Assembly (NCBI GenBank): GCA_910584305.1
Contig: CAJTZW010000001.1
Location: 1 to 64,000 of the forward strand
Source: an uncultured Bacilli bacterium
GTDB lineage: Bacteria; Bacillota_I; Bacilli_A; RF39; UBA660
Direction of reading: 5' to 3'
DNA length: 64,000 nucleotides
Part shown: one piece after another, positions 25,396 to 34,211 of the stretch
How the letters are laid out: each line of letters begins with the position of its first letter
Position numbering within the stretch: position 1 is the stretch's first letter
The notes under the pieces: generated by a model
What the model saw: the letters and a program-made list of their open reading frames with translations, nothing else
What the model was told of the DNA's origin: nothing
Database searches by the model: none
Position numbers and translations under genes: made by a program

Positions 25396-25923
25396 CTATA
25401 AATATAGGATTCCAATAATAATCAACATAATTCCTCCTATTATTGTCGATATTTTTCCAATTAAATTGTTTATCTTCTTTCCTAAATATAAACCAATGTA
25501 TGTAAAAAGAGCAGCTGATATAGAGAAGATAAATGAGCTGACCCATGGATTCTTGTAAATTGCTGTAAGTCCAAGACCTACAGAGAAACTATCTAAACTA
25601 ACCGCAAACCCAAAGACTAATAATTCACTTAATTTCATTAAGGAAATATTTCGCTCCATTTTAAATGATTCTACAATCATTTCAATTCCTATAAAAACTA
25701 AAACAATAAATACAATCATGTTTGTAGAAATTGGTAATATTTTTAATATAGAATTTCCTAACCACATACCCAAAAGGGGCATACAGAAATGATATATTCC
25801 TACGATAGTAGAAAGTAAATTAATATATTTTTTTTCTAAATTTAATGTCCCATATGCTAGGGATAAAGAAAAGGCATCCATACTTAAACTAATTGCTATA
25901 ATAATAACCATTACGATTGACAT
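25396..25923 (-). CDS. MntP/YtaF-family membrane protein
   Basis: A 175-residue protein with about six transmembrane helices and the two-fold repeat of the MntP family: SLSMDAFSLSLAYG in the first half and FAVSLDSFSVGLG in the second. The conserved Asp in each repeat is the metal-coordinating residue in MntP manganese exporters. The related YtaF is a sporulation membrane protein, and spoIIR is the upstream neighbour (45 bp), so either role is possible. No yybP-ykoY manganese riboswitch fits in the short spacer. Confidence 0.8.
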   Translation of the reverse strand: MSIVMVIIIAISLSMDAFSLSLAYGTLNLEKKYINLLSTIVGIYHFCMPLLGMWLGNSILKILPISTNMIVFIVLVFIGIEMIVESFKMERNISLMKLSELLVFGFAVSLDSFSVGLGLTAIYKNPWVSSFIFSISAALFTYIGLYLGKKINNLIGKISTIIGGIMLIIIGILYL

Positions 25924-25967
25924 AAAAAACCTCCTACATAAATATATGTAAGAGATTCTGTTTTATA

Positions 25968-26498
25968 TTAAAAATACTTATCGATTAACTCTTTTACGAA
26001 AAATTTATATTCTACTTCTTCTGTATCACTTTCTTCTGCCTCTAATAAACATAGTGGCGGAAATAAAACACACCACCAATTATCTCCAGCTCCATTCCCA
26101 AGTGTTACTACTAATGATTCATAATTTCCTGGTTCATATATGATTCCCTTGAACTCCTTTTCTGGAAAATAATTTTGTCCAAAATTAATCTTGTATTCTA
26201 GGGGATAACCTTCTTCTATCAATACATCTCGTATTTCTTTATCTATATTGCTTAAATTATTTTCAAGAATCTGTCTAGCAGATTCTATCGATGTTATGCC
26301 ATCTAACAATTTATATGTCTGATTTTCGAGTTCGTTTTTGACTATCATTTTTACTTCTTGATCACGAATGCTATTACTACTAGGAATCACACGAAGACGA
26401 ATTGCAGAGTCCGGAATTTGAACACTAGCTGCCTCTTTTGATTGAATCATACAATATCCTATTATAAATATTATTATAAGTAATCCATATTTTTTCAT
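25968..26498 (-). CDS. spoIIR: Stage II sporulation protein R
   Basis: A 176-residue secreted signal that the forespore sends to activate SpoIIGA and hence sigma-E in the mother cell. It has an N-terminal signal peptide (KYGLLIIIFIIGYCMI) and the family core IRLRVIPSSNSIRDQEVK, FGQNYFPEKEF and NWWCVLFPPLC. The ATG at 26498 follows AGGTGATAAA; a longer frame to 26543 lacks support. A forespore (sigma-F) promoter is expected, but I could not place one with confidence. Confidence 0.95.
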   Translation of the reverse strand: MKKYGLLIIIFIIGYCMIQSKEAASVQIPDSAIRLRVIPSSNSIRDQEVKMIVKNELENQTYKLLDGITSIESARQILENNLSNIDKEIRDVLIEEGYPLEYKINFGQNYFPEKEFKGIIYEPGNYESLVVTLGNGAGDNWWCVLFPPLCLLEAEESDTEEVEYKFFVKELIDKYF

Positions 26499-26639
26499 TT
26501 TATCACCTATTACATATTGTGATGAATAAATTTTTTTATACAAAAAGACTAAATATCATTGATATACCCTTTGTTTTAAGAGATATAAATAAAATTTTTT
26601 GCACTTCTTACTACTAATTTACTACTTTTTTCAAGAATA

Positions 26640-26648
26640 TGATATAAT
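26640..26648 (+). promoter_or_regulatory. Extended -10 promoter of the 26675 gene
   Basis: TGATATAAT, an extended -10, lies 26 bp before the start codon; no good -35 is seen. AAAGGAGG follows at 26659-26666. Confidence 0.5.
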
Positions 26649-26674
26649 GATAATAATTAAAGGAGGTTTAACTT

Positions 26675-27568
26675 ATGGGAGTAATTGCAACTAAGTATAT
26701 ATCCTTACCAAATAAATATGCAGGATATAATGATGATGGGAACTTTATTCAACCACATGTAATTGGAATGATGCTTTTTGATGAATTAAAATTACCAAGG
26801 ATAGAAAAATTTGTAAATGGAGCAAGAATTACAATTACCGAAGATGAAATTAAAGAGTTTTTAAGTAAGAAAATGGATGAAGAACAACCAGTTTTAAAAC
26901 AAAAACTAGAAGAAGAAATGAAAACTAGTAGTATAATTACCTTTACTAGTGATGAAAAAGAAAATCAAAGAAAAATAGATGCTAGTGTTAGAAAAATGAA
27001 AGATATGACAACAGCTTCTAGATATTATTTTGAACCATATTCATTACAATATTTTAAAACATATGTTTCTATTTTAAAAGAAAAGTGCCAAACACTATTA
27101 TCAGTTTTAGATGATATAAACAAATGTAAAGCAGAAAAATTATCAGATGAAGCTGAACAAAGAATTTTAGATTTAGATTTTCATATTAATTCTAATGGAA
27201 ATATTTATTTTAAAGATGCTGAAAGACTGGCAGATGCTATTATATATAATGTTAAAGATTTATGTGAAAAAGTTCAAGTTGGTAATGATCCAGAAACTTA
27301 TTTGACTTTTAAAGAATCTAGACATAGGTTAATGAAAGATGGCGTTTGGGAAAATGAAATATATCCAAGTAGAGAAATTCAAAAAAAGGATAGATATTGT
27401 GCACATATGCCCCAATTTATAGCATTATCAGAAGAACAACAAACACAAGTTCAAAAAGAAGAACTAGAAAATTTTTCTAGATGGATGAAAATGGATTTTA
27501 AAGAAGATGATTATGAAAATGAAAGAGGACCTGTACTTCAAAAGGTAAAAGAAGAAAATCCCCAATAA
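26675..27568 (+). CDS. Hypothetical protein, 297 residues
   Basis: I do not recognise this protein. It is soluble, highly charged and mostly helical, with long Glu/Lys-rich helices at about 60-115 and an acidic C-terminus. It begins MGVIATKYISLPNKYAGYND. It has an excellent ribosome-binding site (AAAGGAGG) and an extended -10 promoter, so it is likely expressed well. It is monocistronic, facing into the structured spacer before rlmH. No signal peptide or membrane segment is seen. Confidence 0.6.
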   Translation: MGVIATKYISLPNKYAGYNDDGNFIQPHVIGMMLFDELKLPRIEKFVNGARITITEDEIKEFLSKKMDEEQPVLKQKLEEEMKTSSIITFTSDEKENQRKIDASVRKMKDMTTASRYYFEPYSLQYFKTYVSILKEKCQTLLSVLDDINKCKAEKLSDEAEQRILDLDFHINSNGNIYFKDAERLADAIIYNVKDLCEKVQVGNDPETYLTFKESRHRLMKDGVWENEIYPSREIQKKDRYCAHMPQFIALSEEQQTQVQKEELENFSRWMKMDFKEDDYENERGPVLQKVKEENPQ

Positions 27569-27604
27569 ATGATAGTATACTAAAATATTATGCTACATGC
27601 TTCG

Positions 27605-27690
27605 TGCTACATAATAAGGGTAATACTATACCTTATTATGTCGAAGACCCATACGGCTACGCCACTGGTCTCGCCCATAGAATTGTGTTT
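27605..27690. repeat. Structured, GC-richer intergenic hairpins
   Basis: Between two converging genes a first hairpin is formed by ACATAATAAGG and CCTTATTATGT around an 11-base loop (about 27609-27641). A second follows: AGACC / GGTCT enclosing GGC-TAC-GCC (about 27645-27672). This stretch is clearly richer in G and C than its surroundings. It could be a terminator array, a mobile palindromic element or a small RNA. The rest of 27569-27760 shows nothing else I can support. Confidence 0.45.
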
Positions 27691-27760
27691 CGTTGCTATT
27701 ACATTACATAGTATTTTTTAATACTTTAGTTATGGTCTAGAAAATGGCTATTAAAAAAAC

Positions 27761-28216
27761 TTATTTGTGATAAGTTTCATTGTGCATAATTTTATATGAT
27801 CTATATAATTGTTCTAGAAATATGATACGGAACAGTTGATGGGGAAATGTTAACTTGGAAAATGAAAGCGCTAAGTTGCTTCTATTTTTTATCTTCTCAT
27901 CTAATCCATAGGATCCTCCAATAATAAAGGTGATATTGGCATTTTCCATTTGAAGTTTTTCCAAAGACTTAGAAAATTCTTCTGATGTCAAATTTTTTCC
28001 TTCTATTTCTAATGTAATTACATAGTCTTTTATCTCAATATATTTTTGTATGAGGTCTCTTTCACTCGCTTTGATAAGGGAAGGATTATCACCTTTTACA
28101 TCTTCTACTTCAATGATTTGTAATTTAGTATATCTGCTTAATCTTTTTTTATATTCCTTTATAGCTTCTTCAAAGAAGCTCTCTTTTATTTTTCCTACAC
28201 AGATTAATTTTATCAT
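27761..28216 (-). CDS. rlmH: 23S rRNA pseudouridine-1915 N3-methyltransferase
   Basis: A 151-residue SPOUT methyltransferase that modifies helix 69 of 23S rRNA in assembled ribosomes. Typical stretches are MIKLICVGKIKE, EIKDYVITLEIEGK, ITFIIGGSYGL (SAM-binding knot) and the C-terminal HQLFRIIFLEQLYRSYKI ending in YHK. Its ATG overlaps the walJ stop (ATGA). It is the last gene of the dnaB-M23-walJ-rlmH series. Confidence 0.96.
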   Translation of the reverse strand: MIKLICVGKIKESFFEEAIKEYKKRLSRYTKLQIIEVEDVKGDNPSLIKASERDLIQKYIEIKDYVITLEIEGKNLTSEEFSKSLEKLQMENANITFIIGGSYGLDEKIKNRSNLALSFSKLTFPHQLFRIIFLEQLYRSYKIMHNETYHK

Positions 28217-28977
28217 ATTTGGATCAACTCCGTTGGCTCCTCTTGTGTTGAAATGATAATATTTTCTATCGTTTTATGATTTTTTTGTAACATAGTAGAA
28301 AATGTAGAATATGCGATTTGTTTGTGGTTATTCTGTTCACTTAAGTGAATTAAAATAACGCCTTTCGTGTTTTCTCCTATGAACTTTGACATATAATCAG
28401 CACATGCTTTATTAGATAAATGTCCTCTATCTCCTAAGATTCTTTGTTTTAAATGGTAGGGATATGGCCCATTCATCAAAAGATCTACATCATGATTACT
28501 TTCTATAATATAATAATCTTTATTTTTTAATTTTTCATGATACTTTCTATTGATATATCCTGTATCCGTGATATAGGCTATCGAAGAAGATTCACTTGAT
28601 ATTATATACCCATTTGAATCTTCTGCATCATGGGATGTTTTAAAGATTTCTATTTCGATATCATTGAATGTAAACTCCTTGTCAATAATCTGATAATTCT
28701 CTATGTCCATCTGAAGTTTCAATTCTTGATAAATCTTATCAGTAATATACAACGTAGTATGATATTTTTTTAGAAATACACGAAGTCCATTAATATGATC
28801 TGAATGAGTGTGTGTAATGAAAATTCCATTAATTTCTCTTGGTCTTACACCTATACTATCTAGTGTTTTTTCAATATACAAACAACTCATTCCTATGTCA
28901 ATTAATATTTTCGTTTGCAAAGATTCAATGTAGGTAGAATTTCCTTTAGAGCCACTTGCTAGTACACATAATCTCAT
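28213..28977 (-). CDS. walJ: Metallo-beta-lactamase-fold hydrolase WalJ (YycJ)
   Basis: A 254-residue MBL-fold protein of the WalJ/YycJ group, implicated in coordinating cell wall growth or DNA repair with replication. It begins with LCVLASGSKGNSTYI, then has the metal motif THTHSDHING, a later SHDAEDSNG, and HLSNKACADY. The ATG at 28977 overlaps the upstream TGA (ATGA) and is the family-like start. In Bacillus, walJ follows walRK; here walRK are absent and an M23 endopeptidase precedes it. Confidence 0.92.
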   Translation of the reverse strand: MRLCVLASGSKGNSTYIESLQTKILIDIGMSCLYIEKTLDSIGVRPREINGIFITHTHSDHINGLRVFLKKYHTTLYITDKIYQELKLQMDIENYQIIDKEFTFNDIEIEIFKTSHDAEDSNGYIISSESSSIAYITDTGYINRKYHEKLKNKDYYIIESNHDVDLLMNGPYPYHLKQRILGDRGHLSNKACADYMSKFIGENTKGVILIHLSEQNNHKQIAYSTFSTMLQKNHKTIENIIISTQEEPTELIQI

Positions 28978-30434
28978 CGGCCAGACAACATTGTCCATGG
29001 ATTAATTCTAGCTGAGCCTTTTATCCATGGAGCTCCTCCTACCCACACTTCAAAATGAAGATGTGGTCCAGTTGCTAAACCTGATTGTCCTACATATCCT
29101 ATAACATCCCCACGAGCTACCACTTGTCCCTTTACAACATTCTGTTTTGACATATGCGCGTAGCATGTATAATATCCATTATTATGATTAATACATACAT
29201 AATTTCCATCTGGATAACGGTATTGGGATTCTGATACTACCCCATTTGTTACTGCATAAATTGGAGATCCATATCCTGTACCAGCTATATCAATTGCTAA
29301 ATGAGGCTCACGAATTCCTCCAAAGATACGATATCCGTAATCTGATGAAATGGTATACCCACTATTGGTTGGCCATAACCAGTTGCTTGTACTACCAACA
29401 GATGGTACATATTTTTCTCCCTTTATTATAATTTCGTTTACTGTCGGCTTTAATTCCTCTTTGGAAATTGGTTCTACATAATATATTGTTCCATTGACGT
29501 ATTTAATTCTTTGTGATACTCTTTCTAGTCCATTTTCTCCTTTTTGAATTACTTCATCATCACCAATTAATTTATTTGGGTCATTCTGTACCTCTACCTT
29601 ATAGTTACTTACAATATCACTTACATTATACTCCTCTGATACTACAGATATTTGGGGGTCTGTCATTCCAATAACGACTTCTTGTCCTGGAAACAATAAG
29701 TTCTTTTCACTTGTAAATGTTGGGTTTGAGATTAAAAATTCTTCCACACTGATTTGATTATTAAAAGCAACATCTTCGATAGTATCTCCAACTTGAACAA
29801 CGTAAGTTTTTTGATCTTCTATAGTTCCGAATAATAAATATTTAGATAATGTGGCAACATCAGTATAAATTGTTTCTGTGACAGGAATATTATAGTTTTT
29901 GACAGTGATATCTTCATCTACATATACAGATTCTATAAGATTTCCTGTGGTCTGAATTGGAATTTGTGTCTTCTGTGTATAGCTATTGTATGTTTCTTTT
30001 CCGACAAAGGTGCTTACAATGGAATCGATTGATTTTTGAAAGACATCTTTATCGATAACATAAATTATCTGTGTAGAATCCTCTTTCTTAATTGCAAATT
30101 GGTATCCTGCAATTGTAAATGGTTCTTTTTGGGATATCGCATCGTAAATCGCTTCTACACTTACTGTTTGGGCTTCATATGTATTTATTTTTTTAATTTC
30201 AAGACCATTTGGTTCATAAATCTTATTGACATTATATAATTCTTTATATTGGGTACTTTTCTTATCAATATATCTCTGAAGTTCATTTTTACTTTTAATA
30301 ACACCTAATTCTTCTCCATTTAAATATATTTTATAGAAAGTGTTTGGCTCGCTACTTTTTCGATAACCAAAAGATAAAAAGATTATACATATAATACCTA
30401 TGATACACAGTATTTCAGAAAATGTTTTTTTCAC
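28974..30434 (-). CDS. Cell-wall endopeptidase with LysM, G5 and M23 domains
   Basis: A 486-residue exported or membrane-anchored hydrolase. An N-terminal hydrophobic anchor (about 7-25) is followed by a long linker region, a LysM domain near 208-257 (TYVVQVGDTIEDVAFNNQ), a G5-like segment (ERVSQRIKYVNGTIYYVEPI) and a C-terminal M23 peptidase. The zinc site is intact: HLAIDIAG (His and Asp) and GPHLHFEV (His-x-His), so it should cleave peptidoglycan cross-links. It ends in ATGA overlap with walJ. Its position suggests a growth-linked wall hydrolase in place of yycH/yycI. Confidence 0.92.
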   Translation of the reverse strand: MKKTFSEILCIIGIICIIFLSFGYRKSSEPNTFYKIYLNGEELGVIKSKNELQRYIDKKSTQYKELYNVNKIYEPNGLEIKKINTYEAQTVSVEAIYDAISQKEPFTIAGYQFAIKKEDSTQIIYVIDKDVFQKSIDSIVSTFVGKETYNSYTQKTQIPIQTTGNLIESVYVDEDITVKNYNIPVTETIYTDVATLSKYLLFGTIEDQKTYVVQVGDTIEDVAFNNQISVEEFLISNPTFTSEKNLLFPGQEVVIGMTDPQISVVSEEYNVSDIVSNYKVEVQNDPNKLIGDDEVIQKGENGLERVSQRIKYVNGTIYYVEPISKEELKPTVNEIIIKGEKYVPSVGSTSNWLWPTNSGYTISSDYGYRIFGGIREPHLAIDIAGTGYGSPIYAVTNGVVSESQYRYPDGNYVCINHNNGYYTCYAHMSKQNVVKGQVVARGDVIGYVGQSGLATGPHLHFEVWVGGAPWIKGSARINPWTMLSGR

Positions 30435-30442
30435 TTTTTCAC

Positions 30443-31786
30443 CTACGTTTCTTCTTTATTTATGAAATTTACAAAAGTACTCGTATTTCTTCTAAAAATT
30501 AAATCAATTGTAGTTGTTGGTCCACTACGATGTTTTCCAATGATGAATTCACTTTTACTAGTACTTTCATCGATTGCACTTTCTTTATTGTAATAATCAT
30601 CTCTATATAAGAAAGCAACAATATCTGCATCTTGCTCTATTGATCCTGATTCCCTTAAGTCACTTAGAATTGGGCGTTTATCATCTCTTCCTTCAACACT
30701 ACGAGATAGTTGCGCTAATGCGATTACTGGAATTTCTAATTCCATTGCTAGTGTTTTTAAGGACCTCGATATTTCGGCTATTTCTTGTTGACGATTTCCA
30801 GCATATTTTGCGCCTCCGCTAATTAATTGTAAGTAATCAATGATTACTATATCCAAACCATCTTCAGAACTTGAAAGTCTTCTACATTTTGCCCTTATTT
30901 CGGCTATCGTCATACCTGGAGTATCATCAATATACATTTTGGTATCTGCTAAGCGACTGATTGCTTCATTGACTCTTTTCCAATCATTATGTTCCAAGCG
31001 CCCATTTTTTAGTTTATTAAATTCAATTTGCCCAACAGAGGATAGCATACGAACTGCCAATTGTTCTGCGCCCATTTCCATATTAAATAGGGCTACTGTT
31101 TTTTTTGCACTCATAGCTATACTAGTGGCTATATTTAAAGCAAAGGCAGTTTTACCCATTGCTGGACGTGCTGCAATTATGATTAATTCCCTTGGATGCA
31201 ATCCTGCAGTAACTCTATCTAAATCATAAAATCCTGTTGGAATCCCTGTAATTTCTCCATGAGATTGGGCCAATTTTTCTAGATCTGCCTGTGTTTTAAA
31301 TAATACATCCTGAATGGTTCTAAATTCTGTACCTTTTCTTGTTTTCACAACATTTAAAATCTTTTTCTCTGCATTATCTAGAATGGTACTAATATCCTCT
31401 GTGGAAGAGTACCCAGTTGTAGTTATCTCTGTAGATGTTTCAATCAATTTTCTTAAAATTGCTTTTTCTTCTACAATTTTAATATACTCATCTACATTAG
31501 CAGCAGATGGTACTATGTTTACGATTTCACTTAAATATTCTACATCACCTATTTGTTTTAACTCTTTTCTTTTGTCAAGTTCTGCTGTTACTGTTGTAAT
31601 GTCAATCGCACTACCTAGTTCTGCTAAATCACTCATTACATTGAATATTTTAGCATGTGCATCTTTATAAAAAACTTCTGGTGATAAATTTTCAATACTT
31701 TTTTGAAGTGCATATTTAGATAAAAACATTGCCCCCAGAACAGATTGCTCTGCTTCTATATTATGTGGCATCGTCTTTTCTTGCAT
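30443..31786 (-). CDS. dnaB: Replicative DNA helicase
   Basis: A 447-residue hexameric helicase (DnaC in Bacillus nomenclature). The N-terminal domain begins MPHNIEAEQSVLGAMF. The RecA-type C-terminal domain has Walker A AARPAMGKTAFALN, Walker B IVIIDYLQLISG, and SDLRESGSIEQDADIV. It unwinds the fork ahead of the polymerase. rplI is 8 bp upstream, as in many Bacilli (gdpP-rplI-dnaC). Confidence 0.97.
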   Translation of the reverse strand: MQEKTMPHNIEAEQSVLGAMFLSKYALQKSIENLSPEVFYKDAHAKIFNVMSDLAELGSAIDITTVTAELDKRKELKQIGDVEYLSEIVNIVPSAANVDEYIKIVEEKAILRKLIETSTEITTTGYSSTEDISTILDNAEKKILNVVKTRKGTEFRTIQDVLFKTQADLEKLAQSHGEITGIPTGFYDLDRVTAGLHPRELIIIAARPAMGKTAFALNIATSIAMSAKKTVALFNMEMGAEQLAVRMLSSVGQIEFNKLKNGRLEHNDWKRVNEAISRLADTKMYIDDTPGMTIAEIRAKCRRLSSSEDGLDIVIIDYLQLISGGAKYAGNRQQEIAEISRSLKTLAMELEIPVIALAQLSRSVEGRDDKRPILSDLRESGSIEQDADIVAFLYRDDYYNKESAIDESTSKSEFIIGKHRSGPTTTIDLIFRRNTSTFVNFINKEET

Positions 31787-31794
31787 AGTATCAC

Positions 31795-32241
31795 CTAACT
31801 TTCTTTTTCTACATTTATTTTAATAGTGGCTATAACTTTCTTGTGTAGTTCTAAAACAACTTCGTGAACTCCCAAGCTGGTAATTGGATGGTCCATTTTA
31901 ATTTGTGTTTTATCTACACAATAGCCTTTTTCATCAAGCTTTTTCTTAATTTGTTTATTTGATATTTGACCAAACATCATATCTTGCTTTCCCGTCTGGA
32001 CTTTGAAGACAAATTTATCTTTTTCAAGTTGTTCTTTTACCTTTTGCAAGTCTTTTACTCTCAAATTTTCCTCTAAAGCTGCCTCTTCTACTTGTCTTCC
32101 AATATGCTTTAAATTCTCTCTAGTTGCTGCGACTGCGTATTTATTTTTTATTAAAAAGTTTTGGGCATATCCATCTTTTACCTCTTTAACTTCATTCTTT
32201 TTACCCTGCCCTTTAACATCTTTTATAAAAATCACTTTCAT
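31795..32241 (-). CDS. rplI: 50S ribosomal protein L9
   Basis: A 148-residue L9 with the N-terminal rRNA-binding domain (MKVIFIKDVKGQGKKNEVKEV, of which DVKGQGKK is diagnostic), the long connecting helix and a C-terminal domain ending VVLELHKKVIATIKINV. It sits between the GdpP-like gene and dnaB, and its start lies one base after the upstream stop. An operon is likely. Confidence 0.97.
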   Translation of the reverse strand: MKVIFIKDVKGQGKKNEVKEVKDGYAQNFLIKNKYAVAATRENLKHIGRQVEEAALEENLRVKDLQKVKEQLEKDKFVFKVQTGKQDMMFGQISNKQIKKKLDEKGYCVDKTQIKMDHPITSLGVHEVVLELHKKVIATIKINVEKES

Positions 32242-32242
32242 T

Positions 32243-33208
32243 CTACTTCGCCTCCTTTATGATTGTCATAAGTTTTTCTTTTACATCTTCAATTGATGTA
32301 TTTCTTATCTCTGTAGCGGCATCCGTTTTATGGCCACCGCCACCTAATTTATACATTATATTTTCTACATCAATATTTCCAATGGATCTAGCACTTATTG
32401 CTACACTTCGTTCATCAATATAACCAATTGTAAAGGATGCCTCTACTTTATCAAATTGTAGCAAATCTTCCGAGATAAGCGCTAACATATATTTTTTATA
32501 GATATTATCATCCATTAGGCATAATGCTATATTTTCGGTAATCATATTGCTATTTTTGACAAAGTCTTGACGTTTACAATAATTATCCTTGTCTTCTTTT
32601 AATAGTTGTTTTTTTACAATATTATCTGCGCCTAACTTCATTAGATATGCTGCTGTTTCAAATGTTTTATATGTTGTTTTTACGTTAAAACTATTTGTAT
32701 CTATTTCAAGACCTGCTAGCATAATTGTTGTAACGATAGCGGATAGAGATCTATTTAAATATTTAACATAATTCACTAAAATTTCAACAGTGCTAGAGAT
32801 ATCATGGTTAATATATGTGTATTTACTTTGAATTGTTTCAACATTGGCAATATGATGATCTATTATAAATATCTCTAAATCCCGAATTGCATCATAATTT
32901 TCTAGCAAGGAATCTTTGTGCGTATCCAAAACAACCACCATAGTATTTCCTAATGGGATTTCTTCCTTGGTATAAACATATTTTACTGGGAAATTTAATT
33001 CATCCAGTTTTTCTATGCTTTTTTGAATTGATTTATTTTCTGGGTTTTTATTCATAAAAATCATACCATTTTTATCAAAACTTTGTACAATTTCATATAA
33101 ACATAGTGATGCCCCATATGCATCTAAATCCATAGCTTTATGGGCCATGATTACGATGTTGTCATGCTCTTTTATTTCTTTTGTTAACATATTAAACGTT
33201 TCTATCAT
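32243..33208 (-). CDS. DHH/DHHA1 phosphodiesterase, short GdpP-like
   Basis: A 321-residue phosphodiesterase consisting of the DHH and DHHA1 domains only. Motifs are AHKAMDLDAYGAS (His23, Asp27, Asp29), DTHKDSLL, IIDHHIA (DHH at 117-119), LAGLEIDTNSF and the DHHA1 GGGGHKTDAATE. Sequence and position (gdpP-rplI-dnaB) match the catalytic part of GdpP, which hydrolyses c-di-AMP. The two membrane helices, PAS and GGDEF domains of normal GdpP are missing. The ATG at 33208 follows GAGGTG. It may be a soluble c-di-AMP or oligonucleotide (pApA) phosphodiesterase. Confidence 0.88.
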   Translation of the reverse strand: MIETFNMLTKEIKEHDNIVIMAHKAMDLDAYGASLCLYEIVQSFDKNGMIFMNKNPENKSIQKSIEKLDELNFPVKYVYTKEEIPLGNTMVVVLDTHKDSLLENYDAIRDLEIFIIDHHIANVETIQSKYTYINHDISSTVEILVNYVKYLNRSLSAIVTTIMLAGLEIDTNSFNVKTTYKTFETAAYLMKLGADNIVKKQLLKEDKDNYCKRQDFVKNSNMITENIALCLMDDNIYKKYMLALISEDLLQFDKVEASFTIGYIDERSVAISARSIGNIDVENIMYKLGGGGHKTDAATEIRNTSIEDVKEKLMTIIKEAK

Positions 33209-33256
33209 ATGGCACCTCACTTACTTATTTATTATACTATAAAATAGGGTAGAATA

Positions 33257-33284
33257 CAAAAAAAAGATTAATTTCTTAATCTTT
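33257..33284 (-). terminator. Terminator of whiA
   Basis: On the minus strand AAAGATTAA / TTAATCTTT with a GAAA loop is followed by eight T. The left arm covers the stop codon. Confidence 0.85.
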
Positions 33285-34202
33285 CTCCTGAATTTTTTCT
33301 GCTAACTGCTTTATTTTTCGAAATCGATGATGTAAACCTGACTTTGTAATTGGTTTTCCTGTTTCCAATGTGATAATTTCTCCTAATTCCAATAGGGAAG
33401 TTTCTGGATATTTTAAGCGATAGATTGCTGCTTCTTTTGTTTTTTCATCTAATAAGTCCAATCCTCCGACTTTTCTGATTGTTTCTATCCAGTGAATTTG
33501 TGTGTTTGCGGTTGCTATAATTTTGTCTACATTGGCCTGCTCACAGTTGTTTAAACGGTTGGTCATATTTTTATGATCTCTATAGATTCGAATATCTTCA
33601 AAATAAAATAAAGCGTTGGTAGCATTTAGTATTCTTAAGAAATCACCTATTTTCTCTGCTTCTTTGATGTATATCATATATTTAGTCTCTTTTTTTAAAA
33701 TCTTACTATTTAAATCATATTCATTGAGTAATTTGGACACAAAATCAGCATAATCTTTATTATCAACGAAAAACTCTAAATGATATCTAGACTTCTTTGG
33801 ATCATTTATACTCCCCGCTCCCAAGAATAATCCCCTTAGATAAGCGCGGATTTGTTCATCATCACTATAAAGATATTCTTTTGGTATGTTCGAATCACTA
33901 TTGTAATTAACACTTATATCTTCTAGAATAATATCTGTCTTATGTCTTAGTTCTAATATATAAATATAGTTTTTATTAAAGTTATATCCTCTACGTACAG
34001 TAATTTTTGGAATGATATTATATTGCTCTTTGATTAAACTAAATATTCTTCTTGCTACACTTGCATTTTCGCTAGTAATCTTTAAAGTTTTATCATTATA
34101 TATTCCTATATTTCTTATAATCGCTGAAAGTTCTGATATATTTTCTGTTTTCATAGTATTTAACTTACTTATTTCATTTTTAACTTCACTTGTAAAGGAC
34201 AT
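33276..34202 (-). CDS. whiA: DNA-binding regulator WhiA
   Basis: A 308-residue WhiA with the N-terminal LAGLIDADG-like fold and a C-terminal helix-turn-helix. The family core FTSEVKNEISKL, AYLRGLFLGAGSINDP, and the C-terminal REAAIYRLKYPETSLLELGE-like region (the visible part is AIYRLKYPETSLLELGE), then SGLHHRFRKI are typical. It affects cell division and chromosome segregation in Bacillus. The ATG at 34202 is six bases after AGGTG. It follows yvcK, the conserved order. Confidence 0.96.
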   Translation of the reverse strand: MSFTSEVKNEISKLNTMKTENISELSAIIRNIGIYNDKTLKITSENASVARRIFSLIKEQYNIIPKITVRRGYNFNKNYIYILELRHKTDIILEDISVNYNSDSNIPKEYLYSDDEQIRAYLRGLFLGAGSINDPKKSRYHLEFFVDNKDYADFVSKLLNEYDLNSKILKKETKYMIYIKEAEKIGDFLRILNATNALFYFEDIRIYRDHKNMTNRLNNCEQANVDKIIATANTQIHWIETIRKVGGLDLLDEKTKEAAIYRLKYPETSLLELGEIITLETGKPITKSGLHHRFRKIKQLAEKIQEKD

Positions 34203-34211
34203 ACGATTCAC

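Noticed and set aside
25924..25967. Manganese (yybP-ykoY) riboswitch before the MntP-like gene
   Set aside because: The spacer is only about 45 bp, too short for the aptamer; only a small hairpin overlapping the ribosome-binding site is seen.
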